A stretch of 27,849 bases of DNA from Chara braunii (GCA_003427395.1 BFEA01000162.1:1260459-1288307); one strand, 5' to 3'; shown: positions 10,651 through 19,794, counted from the stretch's first letter. The notes: generated from the letters alone by a model not told the origin. Numbers and translations: made by a program.

Positions 10651-10833
10651 AAGTTACATCAGCACAGTAGCCAATAACAAGGACAGCCGGGCTGTCCTGC
10701 CCCACCGGGACCTCGGAGCCCCGTCCCTGTATACACGGTCTTCACACCCGTCCCTCAACACCAGCACCGGCCCTGACAAGAGGGGAAAATCCTCAAGGCA
10801 CCCACAGCAAAAGGAACACCACCAGCAAAAAAT

Positions 10834-11387
10834 CTATGCGGGACACAAAAAGGCACCAAATGCAAAAGAAGAAGACACTCTATCTACACCGACCAACAAA
10901 GGGTGAGCCGCCCAATGATCCTGAAACCAAGCAATACCCTTGGCCGGCGACGAAGCGGAGGAAACTTTTCGCCGCCAATCTATCTGTATTACCAATCTAA
11001 GTGCTTGTTTGGCATGGAGCTGCAACTCGACGAGCGTAGTCAGGTCTCCATGCCAAACAGCCTCGTTTCGAGCTTTCCAAATGGTCCATAACAAAGCTCC
11101 CCATCGAAGGGGTGGAGATAAATCTGCTATGAGAGAGCCCAAAAGTATATCGTCAATTGTCCAGACCTCAGATAAGACCCCAGAAAGGGGCCCAATTTCT
11201 CTCCACCAAGTCCAGAAAGCCTCTGTAAGTGGGCAAGCCACCCAAAGATGGGTCAAATCTTCCACACGATATCCACAGGTACAGATCTTACAAAACGGGT
11301 CGCCACGCGCCAGTCGTCAAAACACCCACGCCGCTGTAGGAACTGCAGTATGCATAGTAAGCCACAAAATGCCCTCATGTCTCGGAA
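10834..11387 (-). pseudogene. LINE ORF2 C-terminus with zinc-ribbon (zf-RVT type)
   Basis: This is the C-terminal part of a non-LTR retrotransposon polymerase, downstream of the RT domain. On the minus strand ILWLTMHTAVPT leads into a zinc-binding segment at 11292-11230, where CKIC is followed by GYRVEDLTHLWVACP. That matches the C..C, E..H, CP pattern of zf-RVT. After it come LLWTIWKARNEAVWHG (the usual W..RN motif) and a basic tail. One TGA at 11317-11319 interrupts the frame where Arg fits. The 5' part, including RT, is absent because the insertion is truncated at the target-site duplication. Confidence 0.85.
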
Positions 11388-11518
11388 CGTTGATAAGAGC
11401 CCTATGCTTTTTTTTTTTTTGGTGTTTTGTTTTTGTTTTTTGTTTTTTGTTTAGCGGTGCTGTAAGAACAGGCCTATCAATTTGCTGTATTGGAAGTTTG
11501 CTTTCGGATGCATGGGAC

Positions 11519-11600
11519 GCTGGACCCAGTTCCAGCAGTGGCAGCAGGTGCAGCTCCCCACCAATAGAAAGGAGCCATGGAACTGGGGGGGAAAAAAAAA
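11519..11600 (+). repeat. short A-tailed repeat family, copy 1
   Basis: The core begins with GCTGGACCC, then carries CAGCAGGTGCAGCTCCCCAC and CAATAGAAAGGAGCC, followed within 15 bp by an A-rich tail. The same core occurs at 12208, twice in the 12728-12990 palindrome and inverted at 18918. I recognise no named family. Confidence 0.7.
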
Positions 11601-11658
11601 AGAAAAAAAAAAAACGGTTACAACTTACAACTTTTTTTTTTTTTTTTTCCAAACACAT

Positions 11659-11747
11659 GGGCCCAGTGCCCAAGGCTGGGAGCATTACCAAAACAATTTG
11701 AGGCCGGGGTCCTCACAGTCTACCCGGAAAAGGCTGGGAGCATTACC
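11659..11747 (-). repeat. second LINE 3'-end fragment plus an internal 18-bp direct repeat
   Basis: The 18-bp motif GGGCCCAGTGCCCAAGGC (11659-11676) follows a T20 run, as in the better preserved LINE copy. An 18-bp word, AAGGCTGGGAGCATTACC, occurs at 11672-11689 and again at 11730-11747. No coding sequence survives. Confidence 0.5.
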
Positions 11748-11759
11748 CAGTTTCGCTTA

Positions 11760-12200
11760 TGGGCTTTCACCCAAGGGGGCCAGCGCCAAGCCATCTGCTC
11801 AGAACACGCTAGACTACTAGACCAATCAGCTGTCCAGAGTCTACCCAGACTGCCCCTATCGCGGGGCCGCGGAGCATCTGCTCCATAGCCAAAGATGAAG
11901 CTCCCCTCACTACCGTATAATCACCGCCTACCGCCCTCCTACGCCCTCCTCCTGAGGAGATAAACCGAGCGCCCAGGTTTTTACTCACAACAACTTACAA
12001 CTTGCAAACACGTTGGTTTCCCAGTCATTTTCCCAGAGACGTGGTGTGCATGTCCCTGTGACCCTTTTTTTTTTTTTTTTTTTTTGAGACAAAATGCTCC
12101 GATGTTTTTCCTTTTTTCTTCTTCATTTTATGTTGTTATACAAACCGGGAACGGGGCCCGGGGTCCCCTACAAAAGTGAACATCGGCCCTGAAGGAGAAA
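11760..12200. other. no gene; poly-T run
   Basis: Mixed sequence with CCGCC/CCTCC words at 11920-11960 and a T21 run at 12065-12085. No motif-bearing frame was seen. Confidence 0.5.
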
Positions 12201-12207
12201 ATGCTCT

Positions 12208-12356
12208 GCTGGACCCGCTTTCGAGCAGGTGCTGCTCCCCAGCAATAGATGGGGCCTTCTCTGGAGCGCTATTGGTGTCTGCTCTTATCAGCACCTCTAG
12301 CAACTGCCGGGGTTGTTCTCTTTGGAAAAAAAAGAAAAAGAAAAGAACAAAAAAAT
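12208..12356 (+). repeat. short A-tailed repeat family, copy 2
   Basis: This copy shows a fuller unit. The GCTGGACCC core is followed by GCAGGTGCTGCTCCCC and CAATAGATGGGGCC, then a TGCTCTTATCA block at 12290-12300, then an A-rich tail with scattered G and C at 12327-12356. The order core, CTCTTATCA block and A tail suggests a SINE-like retroposon. Confidence 0.7.
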
Positions 12357-12727
12357 GCTCTGATGTTGCCGTCACTCTCGATAAGTACCAGGGTGACCTT
12401 TCGGTGGACATTCATCCTGGAGAAAGGGGCCTTGCATGCAACTCATTTTGCCTGCATGGATGTGGATGGATGTGCCCCAAAATGGTGCCCCAGTACTTGG
12501 AGAGAGTCGCAGCAGCATGCACACTGCCATTGTGAATAGTTGGCTGCAAAATGTAGTGTAGGTTTAAGGCCCTCCACCCTTACTTCGGTAGCTCAATATC
12601 TGCCACCCCCTCCCCTTCCCCTCCCGCCTCCCCCACCATACAACCGGGACATGTGGTGGGTGATAATACCATCTCGGGGAAACTGTTGGCTGTTGCACAC
12701 TCTTTTTGTTTTTTTTTGGGTGAAAAC

Positions 12728-12990
12728 TTCGTATTCGGGAAAACTACTTAGCGGGGTGATAAGAGCATCCCCTATTAGCGAGGTGATAAGAGCATCCCCT
12801 ATAAGTAGGTACCCAGCGTCGAAGGCTCCATCTATTTGTGGGGAGCTGCACCTGCTGGAAATCGGGTCCAGCGTCGGACCCGATTTCCAGCAGGTGCAGC
12901 TCCCCACCAATAGATGGAGCCTTCTACGCTGGGTGCCTACTTATCGGGGATGCTCTTATCACCTCGCTAAGTAGGTTTCCCGAATACGAA
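12728..12990. repeat. 263-bp near-perfect palindrome of the short repeat family
   Basis: Two units face each other. The arms meet at GGGTCC, a 6-nt centre (AGCGTC), then GGACCC, and extend out to TTCGTATTCGGG and its complement. The left arm is longer because a 27-bp block containing GGTGATAAGAGCATCCCC is tandemly duplicated (12751-12777 and 12778-12804). The right arm has one copy. The arms are otherwise almost identical. Confidence 0.92.
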
Positions 12991-13038
12991 CACTTTCTTT
13001 CTGTCTTTCTTTCCTTTTTCTTTTTTGTCCTTTCTTTT

Positions 13039-13043
13039 TGTTT

Positions 13044-13073
<30 letters not shown>
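13039..13073. repeat. (GTT)n microsatellite beside the gap
   Basis: About 11 GTT units followed by T13, directly before the run of unknown bases. Confidence 0.9.
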
Positions 13074-13076
<3 letters not shown>

Positions 13077-13086
13077 TTTTTTTTTT

Positions 13087-13351
13087 NNNNNNNNNNNNNN
13101 NNNNNNNNNNNNNNNNNNNNNNNNNNNNNNNNNNNNNNNNNNNNNNNNNNNNNNNNNNNNNNNNNNNNNNNNNNNNNNNNNNNNNNNNNNNNNNNNNNNN
13201 NNNNNNNNNNNNNNNNNNNNNNNNNNNNNNNNNNNNNNNNNNNNNNNNNNNNNNNNNNNNNNNNNNNNNNNNNNNNNNNNNNNNNNNNNNNNNNNNNNNN
13301 NNNNNNNNNNNNNNNNNNNNNNNNNNNNNNNNNNNNNNNNNNNNNNNNNNN
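13087..13351. other. assembly gap (265 N)
   Basis: Unknown bases between a poly-T run and unrelated sequence. Open frames crossing it have no meaning. Together with the palindrome and microsatellite on its left, this marks a hard-to-assemble site. Confidence 1.
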
Positions 13352-13665
13352 TTTGTGATGGAGGCAGACAGCTCTCACACAGCCCTCTGAGCGGCTTGCC
13401 TACCTGCCAGCCTACGTCTGGTCTACTTTTAGTTAACCTTACATTGAGTCTTTGAGTTTATGTCACTGTAGTTGATGGCTGCCTACCTGGTGACTCTCGG
13501 AGGGAGCTAGTATCCACTAGACTCTTGTCTTTTGCCTGATTTGCTGGGAGCTGATCTCATTAACCCCTACCTACCACTACTCCTAATTGTAGGCATACGG
13601 GGAACCCCGTAGCAGCCAGAACCGTGTTCTAGGGAAGAAATGACAAAGTGGCACCGTCCCAAAAG
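13352..13665. other. no gene seen
   Basis: About 310 bp right of the gap with no motif-bearing frame, repeat partner or clear structure. Confidence 0.5.
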
Positions 13666-14172
13666 GCAACGTGCCAAGTCAAGAGGGGGCCTGATAATTC
13701 AAGGGGTTTGCAGAAACAGTTTCGGACCCAACCGTTCGGTTTTCCGGTTGGCACCTCTGGTTGGTTCAAGTCCTGGGGATCTGAATCATCTGCGATCTCA
13801 GCCATGCAATTCCACAATCTATGACTCCGCAAGAATTTATTTTCAGATTTCAGATTTTTTCCAAGATCAACGACATTCAGCTAATTTCGCAGCATCTACG
13901 GAGGACTATTTTTCTCCTATGGAATCCCAGTGGAAAGCGTGACACTCACCCAGGTTGAAGAATGGTCTCGCCAACCCGAGTGGTCCCACTGCCTTGGCCA
14001 GATACAGTATAAGTGACAGGGCTCTGGCCTGTCACCACAGCTTGTGTTTGCTCCCGTGCTGCGCCTTCCAGGTTGCGTCCGCCCGCAGCACTCATCGCAT
14101 ATGCGAACCTGCGCAGGCACACAAGGGGTCAGGTCCTTCGGAGTGTGAGTCAATTCTCCTCGCCTTTTTGGC
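13666..14172 (+). repeat. 507-bp dispersed repeat, copy 1
   Basis: Matches 21123-21629 in inverted orientation over its full length. I count about ten differences, so roughly 98% identity, and sequence diverges sharply at both ends. It contains a B-box-like GGTTCAAGTCC (13763-13773) and an 8-bp hairpin (GTGACAGG, 7-nt loop, CCTGTCAC). Its open frames are not conserved as a single ORF, so it is probably non-coding. It may be a terminal repeat of a DIRS/kangaroo-type element. Confidence 0.93.
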
Positions 14173-14214
14173 TGAGGACTGCACTCCAGTCTACGGGCCT
14201 ACTGTTGTCCGCCT

Positions 14215-14350
14215 ATAGTCAGTCATCTGTCATCGGTCAGTCGTCGTCACGTTCAGTCGTCTGTGGGTGAACAACTGTTGTCATTGGTCAGCACGTCCGG
14301 TCGTCAGTCGGTGGTCAACTGTCGTCAACCTGTCGGTCGCTGGTCAATCC
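14215..14350. repeat. degenerate short tandem repeat rich in GTCAGTCGTC
   Basis: Overlapping words such as CAGTCATCTG, GGTCAGTCGTCGTCA and CGGTCGTCAGTCGG recur irregularly over about 135 bp between the 507-bp repeat and the unknown ORF. It could be leader sequence of the following element. Confidence 0.6.
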
Positions 14351-14429
14351 TTCTGGGTCCCTCGGTCACCCTGCCCCCTCTCTTACGGTGAGAAGTACCA
14401 TTACACCAGTCCTTGTCACTCCCCTCATC

Positions 14430-15513
14430 ATGTTTACTTCTGCCTGTCATGCCGGCCATCGCCCTATCAACCTAGCCACCCCTCCTTCTTCTCCTCCTGC
14501 CCCGCCCTCTACCTTTCTCAACCCAAACTCCTCACCCCCTCCTGAACCCCTCATTTTTGACCCCTTCCTACTTACTTACTTCCCCTCCAACATTACCCTC
14601 AAGTCTGATTTTTCTATACCCGATAAAGACTTAGTTGGAATTTTTACTCATATGATCACCCCCCTCTCTGGCACAATCTCCCCACCACCGATTTCAGCAG
14701 AAGCGGCCGTGAGAAGAATATTCGTCCTTGATCCTCCCTCAGCATTTCTTCTCCCTCTCCACCTCTTTGACCTTCCCACCATTTCCCCCCCCTCTGTGGT
14801 CAACCTCCAATCATTCTTTGTACAAAAGAGGTTCGGTACCTATCCTCTTCTCAGTCACTTAGTGGAATATGTAGAGTGTAATTCATTCTGCACCTTCCAG
14901 AACGGCGCTCACTCCTACTTTTTTCTTCTTCGTTATCAGGCCTTAGAACTCTTCTCTCGTTCTTTCTACTCTCTCGTCATATCCTCACTCCTCTTTGTCG
15001 GCAATCGCTGTTTTAACTTCCTCACGGAAGTTGAACGTAACCAAGCAGCGCAACAGCTAGCTATCTACAAGCATCAGCACGCTCACGATTTCAAAATCCC
15101 CTTCTATTGTTTTGGCCTTTGTCTTGCCAACGTCACTGAGCATCCTGTAAGGTGCTGGGTCAACAGCGACCCGCTTACCCTCACTGAGAACCTCCCCTCA
15201 ATTGGCACGCAGTCGGGCTTCTCCTGTCCTGTTGCTTTCTTTGGGATTCTTTAAGCATCTCCGAAAGAGTGATTTCTACTATCTGCGCCTTCACAATCTC
15301 ATTGTTTCAGAACCTGGTTCGTGGTTCAGACTTCTCAGAGACACTACTTGCGGGCAAGAGCGTCAGTATCTCCCTGCACCGGACCAGCCTTCAGAGCCAC
15401 CGACACTCTCACAGCCCGCTGTTCCACGCCTCTCCATCAGATTCAAGGACGATCGGCACGACTTCTCATTCATCGACATTCCGGAGCAAGATGCCGCCCA
15501 AGAAGAAGACTGA
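14430..15513 (+). CDS. unknown ORF A, about 360 codons, one +1 frame change
   Basis: I do not recognise this protein. From ATG 14430 the frame runs to TAA at 15252-15254. A second frame, open from 15202 to TGA at 15511-15513, continues with similar composition and ends in the acidic DIPEQDAAQEED. The join must lie between 15202 and 15252, near a T-rich stretch. This could be an indel, a recoding site or a sequence error. The N-terminus is Pro/Ser-rich (about residues 15-60). The centre is rich in aromatic and hydrophobic residues (ALELFSRSFYSLVISSLLFV) and includes FYCFGLCLANVTEHPVRCW. It follows the 507-bp repeat and overlaps ORF B, a compact layout typical of mobile elements. GTG 14388 is a less likely start. 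Confidence 0.4.
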
Positions 15514-15829
15514 TCCCCCTTCATCTTCAAGAAGCCGTCGTCGTAGGTCAATCGACCTCGATGACGAGCAAAACTCCCCAGGACGGTCAATCCCGGTGCA
15601 GCAACTTCTAATCGTACCTCGGCTGACACCTGCACCGCCGTCACCACCACCTCAGCTTATCCCCCCACGGATCAGTAGACCCAGAAGAAAGCAGGGTTCC
15701 TTCAGATCTCTGGACTTCTTCTTCCTCATCTCTATCTTCATTCTCTTTCTCCTTATCCTCTTTCTCTATTTCTTACTTTTCTTCATGTTCAAACCTTACC
15801 CCGCATCTTTTCTTCCCCCTATTCACTGA
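15491..15829 (+). CDS. unknown ORF B, 112 aa, basic with C-terminal membrane segment
   Basis: Starts at ATG 15491, overlapping the last 23 bp of ORF A in another frame, and ends at TGA 15827-15829. The N-terminus is strongly basic (PPKKK; SRSRRRRS near residues 14-20), the middle is Pro-rich (about 44-63), and another basic patch (RPRRKQ) precedes one hydrophobic segment at residues 74-100 that could span a membrane. Only about a dozen residues follow. The layout resembles a tail-anchored protein with a nuclear-localisation-like or nucleic-acid-binding basic region. No family is recognised. Leu/Phe-rich membrane-like frames can arise by chance from CTT-rich DNA, so confidence is modest. Confidence 0.35.
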   Translation: MPPKKKTDPPSSSRSRRRRSIDLDDEQNSPGRSIPVQQLLIVPRLTPAPPSPPPQLIPPRISRPRRKQGSFRSLDFFFLISIFILFLLILFLYFLLFFMFKPYPASFLPPIH

Positions 15830-15900
15830 TTGCACTCTAGCTTCAAGGATTCTGAAGTGACAAGTGGTTTCACTCACTGGATTTTCAACGGAGCAGTAGA

Positions 15901-16275
15901 GCAGTCGTTTTGTAATGACTAATAACTTCTCGTCCCTTGTCAAAGAGTTTGCCAGACTTAAGGGACTTTGTTTAGAATTAAGAGAGTTGGTAATCTTTTT
16001 AATTGTTTATGGATCTCCAAATGACCGAAGCAATTCAGTAAGATTGTATAATTGCTTTGCCACTTGTAATCATTTGATTGTAATCTCAGCAGTTGTTTTG
16101 TAATGTTTTAATAATTCGTCGACCCTTGTCAAGAAGGTCGCCATACTTGAAAAAAAAAAAAAAAAAAACTTTGTTTAGAAATAAGGACCTATTAGAAACA
16201 TTAATCAATTCTTAAGCTGCAACAAAGACGAAATAACTCAGTAAGTTTGTATAATTGTCTTGTTATTTGTGGTTG
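15901..16275. repeat. diverged tandem duplication, about 185 bp per unit
   Basis: GCAGTCGTTTTGTAATG, a CCCTTGTCAA block, ACTTTGTTTAGAA and CAGTAAGATTGTATAATTG at 15901-16085 recur in the same order at 16088-16275 as GCAGTTGTTTTGTAATG and so on. The second unit carries an inserted A20 run (16150-16169). AT-rich, non-coding, following ORF B. Confidence 0.8.
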
Positions 16276-16475
16276 CTGCTTATTAATCATTGTTTGTACT
16301 ATCATCACAACGTCTTCACCACTTGGAATGTTGTTCAAACTCTTAATTCGATTACTCGCTTCTTTGACATTGATGTCGCGCATCTACAACTCCCCCGCCT
16401 AATCACCTCACCCCTCCAATAGCAGAAACATACCACTCTCGAAGGGCAAGGATTTCCCATCACTTGATCAATCGA

Positions 16476-16528
16476 CTGACCGAATAATCACCTCCTTATC
16501 TGGTGAGTTCACTAGATTATTCGGCCAG
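16476..16528. repeat. 14-bp inverted repeat (hairpin)
   Basis: CTGACCGAATAATC (16476-16489) pairs with GATTATTCGGCCAG (16515-16528) with one mismatch and a 25-nt loop. It lies about 80 bp before the A-run and unknown base at 16641. It could be a transcript 3'-end structure. Confidence 0.65.
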
Positions 16529-16609
16529 CCCTTGATCACACTAAGTTTCCTATGACCAAAAGCAAGATCATCTTAATGACCTGTCAAGAAAGCGTTGAAT
16601 CTGTCATTC

Positions 16610-16610
<1 letters not shown>

Positions 16611-16640
<30 letters not shown>

Positions 16641-16707
16641 NTGGAGATCTGAAACAATTCTTTAATTATTTTTCTCTTATCCTGGAAGAGCTGAAGCTTT
16701 TTTTTTA

Positions 16708-16738
<31 letters not shown>

Positions 16739-17520
16739 CCTGAAAACCCGAAGCAATTGTAGAGAGTGCGAGTGCAATGACAGCGAGATGGAATCTTCAA
16801 CGTCTTTCTCTCTGACATTGAACGGAGCGGCATTGAGCCTGCTTTTTTCTCAAAAAGGAAAAGGGGAAAAAAGAAACAGAAAATGACAAGCAACGCAGAA
16901 AGGATCTTCTATTCGGAAATGGAAATTTGCATTTTGAGGGGTCAAAGACGCAATGGAGAAAGAAAGAACAGACCAGCCAATGTGGCTGAAATGCAAACAA
17001 GGGAAAAAAAGAAGCAAACATGTGTCATTTGTGAGTTCCAACCTTGTGGAATAAGATAGATCCAGTTAAAGATAGGGGCGGGGACCGGTGAGGGTGTGGG
17101 GAGGGAAAAAAAAAAAACAAAAAAAAACAGAGAGCTGAATTGCAGAGCTCTGTAAAAAAAAAGAAAAAAAAAAAGCGAAGTTCCAAGAACAAATAAATGG
17201 CAAGTGTGGGCAATCCTATCCTGCAATCCGCAGGCTTTACAAGCTGAGATTCTTTTCCTTTTTTTTATAGAGAAAAAAAGAAAAAATCATCTGGACTCCA
17301 TTATTTTGCGGAAATCGCAACAACTTGATTTTGGAGAATCCCCTTTGAAGACATACGACGCTCCACTCACATATATGTCATGAACATTCACATGTTGCAT
17401 TGTAGGTCATGACGCATAAATAGAGGAGGATTAGGGAGGGACTGAAGGGGTGTCACTGTATTTGTTTCCTTTTTTTTAACAATGCGGCCGTCTTCGTTTT
17501 TTTTTTTTTCTTAACCCCCA
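16611..17520. other. homopolymer-rich region without genes
   Basis: Contains an A30 run ending in one unknown base (16641), T-runs at 16700-16738, A-runs at 17106-17175 and T-runs near 17470-17510. Phe- or Lys-rich frames here are compositional. A TATA-like ATAAATAG at about 17416 precedes the LINE-type ORF, but nothing links it to a transcript. Confidence 0.5.
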
Positions 17521-17538
17521 AAAAGGTCACATTTTAAT

Positions 17539-18766
17539 ATGCTGGGAAACAGCCCGAGCGTCCTGACCCTGCAGAGGGGCCCGACGGTCGAAAAAGACGA
17601 CTGGGTGGTTAAATATTCAGACTTGCCCCGCCCCCTCGTCATCTTTAAAGTCAAAAACAATGTGGATGGTGCCTGTGCGTTGGAAGGCTATAAACCACAA
17701 GTGCCTGGGGCGAGGTTTTCCAAACGAACAAAGAATGACGACCTGGACTCCATACATGGGTGGGCAGGTCTGATGCAGGTAAGGGTGGTAGGAGATTCAC
17801 AAAACGGCCACCACACATTCACAAAATGGCCATCACACATTTCAGACAGCCACGCCCGTGGCCAAGCTCCCCTTTGACCCGGCTGAGTGGCCTGGCACTC
17901 GACCTATGCAAATATGGGAGTATACAGTCAAAGAGGGATACAGAGCATCGCGACAAGACCAGCTAATCAACAACACAATTGCGGATAGATGGGCACGGGA
18001 CTCGCCGCTCGAACCAAAACTGTCACAGTCTTTCACCTGGTCCAGTTTCGCGAAGATCATGCCAACAAACCACAGGTCTCTGCAGTGGCACATCCTGCAC
18101 CTCTGCCTCCCCACCCCTCAATGGCTTGTCTGCAAAACAAATCTGGAACAGAAAAGGGAGCTGTCTCCCATCTGTGCATATTGCACAAGAACTCAGATGC
18201 CGGCCCCTGCGACCCTCGAGCACTGCCTGCTGGCATGTCCAATGGTCACCCAACTGTGGCAGTGGTGAGACGCTGCCTTCCATTCCCTCACGGGTTATCA
18301 TATCCCCTGGGATGTTCGTCTTCTGCTCCTGGGAGACAACTGCCGCCTGCAGGCACACTGGTCCCCATTTGCGACCAATCCGTTCTCGTACACACGGTTG
18401 CACATCCTCATGCTCTCTTGGAGAGTCAGATTTTCCTTTGAAAGAAAGGAGCACGGATTCGGCCTGCAACATGCAAAACAAGCAATCGAAGAACAGATCA
18501 GGACCAGGACCCGAGAAGCATGGAAGTCGACGAAAAGCGACCTTCTCGAGGAGAAAGACACCACCGCCATGCAAGCAATCCGAGACTCCTACATGCTGAT
18601 CTGGCAGGATCCTAACAGAGTATTCTCTGAACTGGATGCCACCCTCAACATCACGTGGAAACCATGGAGGAACACGGAATCCAGATGGCAAAGGAGACCC
18701 TTCTCCGAATTCCAAGTCCCTTACCTCCAACACAACTTTGTCCTCCTCTCGTCTCCTCAACCATAA
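17539..18766 (+). pseudogene. LINE-type ORF2 C-terminal region with zf-RVT zinc ribbon
   Basis: The open frame 17846-18766 contains WEYTVKEGYRASR (the usual pre-zinc W..~vk.gY segment) and FAKIMPTNHRSLQWHILHLC. A zinc-binding segment follows (CAYC at 18173-18184, then LEHCLLACP to 18241), then RLHILMLSWRVRFSFERKEHG, which resembles the terminal W..R helix. One TGA at 18266-18268 breaks the frame. Upstream, 17539-17778 is open in another frame (DDWVVKYSDLPRPLVIFKV) and would join in frame if a 67-nt GT-AG segment were removed. It is a different LINE family from the one at 10.8-11.4 kb. The RT domain is absent. A chimeric host gene is less likely. Confidence 0.75.
17779..17845 (+). other. candidate 67-nt intron (phase 0)
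   Basis: CAG|GTAAGG at 17776-17784 and TTTCAG|ACA at 17840-17848 bound a segment whose removal joins the two LINE frames without shift. The interval contains a tandem ACAAAAYGGCCAYCACACAT repeat, so a frameshift caused by repeat slippage is an equally simple explanation. Confidence 0.35.
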
Positions 18767-18917
18767 CATGTTTGGGCCCGCCTTCCCATCCACCTCTTCC
18801 CCCCTGCCCCCCCTCATCTTCCCTTCCCTGCCCGCCTTCCCTTCCTTTACCTTACCCCCCCCTCCACCCTCCCCTCACCTTTTTTTTTGTTTTTTTTGTT
18901 TTTGTTTTGAGAACAGA

Positions 18918-18966
18918 GGCTCCATCTATTGGTGGGGAGCAGCACCTGCTGGAAACAGGGTCCAGC
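18918..18966 (-). repeat. short A-tailed repeat family, inverted copy
   Basis: GGCTCCATCTATTGGTGGGG, then AGCACCTGCTGGAAAC and GGGTCCAGC: the same 49-bp core as at 11519 and 12208, inverted. A T-rich tract (18879-18909) lies where the A tail should be. About 75 bp to its right is a GGTTTCCAGCA fragment. Confidence 0.75.
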
Positions 18967-19067
18967 ATCCCTTTTACATAAAAGGTTTGGAAAGAATTTG
19001 GAAGAAGGTTTGTAAGATTCAGAACCCACCCGGTTTCCAGCATTTTGGCGTCACCTCATTGATGTAC

Positions 19068-19105
19068 CTGTCTCTTATACACATCTAGATGTGTATAAGA
19101 GACAG
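19068..19105. other. Nextera (Tn5 mosaic-end) junction adapter, artefact
   Basis: CTGTCTCTTATACACATCT (19068-19086) is followed at once by its reverse complement (19087-19105). This is the 19-bp Tn5 mosaic end used in Nextera kits, back to back as in the mate-pair circularisation junction. It is not organismal DNA, and the sequences on either side are probably not contiguous in the genome. Confidence 0.98.
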
Positions 19106-19137
19106 GCTCTGCCTCCATTTTTCTTTAATCTTTTTTT

Positions 19138-19138
<1 letters not shown>

Positions 19139-19172
<34 letters not shown>

Positions 19173-19600
19173 GGAAAGGAAGGAAAAGAGAAAATATATA
19201 AATGGGAAGAAGAGAAAGGGAAAGAGGAGAAGGAGAGGGAAGGTAAAGGGAAATGAAACTGACAGGTGAGGGAACGAGGAAGGATAAGAAGGCATTAAAG
19301 GAGGAAGCAGAAGGGGCAGTGAAACAAGGAAAGGTGAGCATCTCATATTACAAGGAAGGATCCGTGGAGCGACAATCATAACCTCCCCGGGATTACTTCC
19401 ACCTCCCCGTCACAACGCAATCATTCCTTCCCCATAACGTAACAGTATCTCCTCACTTCTCCTCCCCCCATGTCATCCTAATTACTCCGCTCAATTTCTC
19501 CCTCCTGACTCCGCATTACAGGTTATCACAATTTCCCGACACTATACTACCAAATGCGCAAAACTAAACACGCGTTTTAATTAGTTCTTTAGTAAGAAAG
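19139..19600. other. A31 run, purine-rich tract and non-coding sequence
   Basis: A poly-A run (19139-19169) is followed by GGAAAGGAAGG-type purine sequence to about 19340, then mixed pyrimidine-leaning sequence. No gene. Confidence 0.6.
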
Positions 19601-19609
19601 CAGAGAAGG

Positions 19610-19736
19610 GAATGAAGGGAGGACCATGTCACACTCCACGATACCCGTCGCTATCCGCAACAAAGAATCACTAAGACAATAGCCACCGCTAGATCGAGGA
19701 GGAAAGGAACTCCTATCTCCCTCCTCAAATGTCCCG

Positions 19737-19794
<58 letters not shown>

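Larger units (their letters stand above)
10553..11405 (-). mobile_element. 5'-truncated LINE insertion with 18-bp target-site duplication
   Basis: CGTTGATAAGAGGCCTAT at 10553-10570 is repeated with one mismatch at 11388-11405. Between them lies the 3' end of a minus-strand non-LTR retrotransposon: the C-terminal ORF2 coding part, an untranslated region and an (A)n(GAA)n tail. Direct repeats flanking a 5'-truncated body with a 3' simple-repeat tail are the standard outcome of target-primed reverse transcription. The insertion went in directly upstream of the SINE head. Confidence 0.85.

Noticed and set aside
13025-13455. Open frames crossing 13087-13351
   Set aside because: They consist mostly of unknown bases and repeat-encoded residues.
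14158-14200. Similarity to U2 snRNA or 7SL (CCTTTTTGGCTGAGG; CTGCACTCCAG)
   Set aside because: Only short words match; neighbouring conserved parts of these RNAs are absent.
13955-14218. Cys-containing ORF within the 507-bp repeat
   Set aside because: Alternative frames on both strands are open, and differences between copies do not favour one frame; treated as non-coding.
16705-17226. Phe-rich minus-strand ORFs (also 19075-19379, 19589-19873, 20077-20301)
   Set aside because: They are translations of homopurine/homopyrimidine DNA with no motif and overlapping frames.
18023-18817. Minus-strand 264-aa ORF
   Set aside because: It is antisense to the LINE zinc-ribbon region, which has recognisable motifs; the long minus frame is a shadow.
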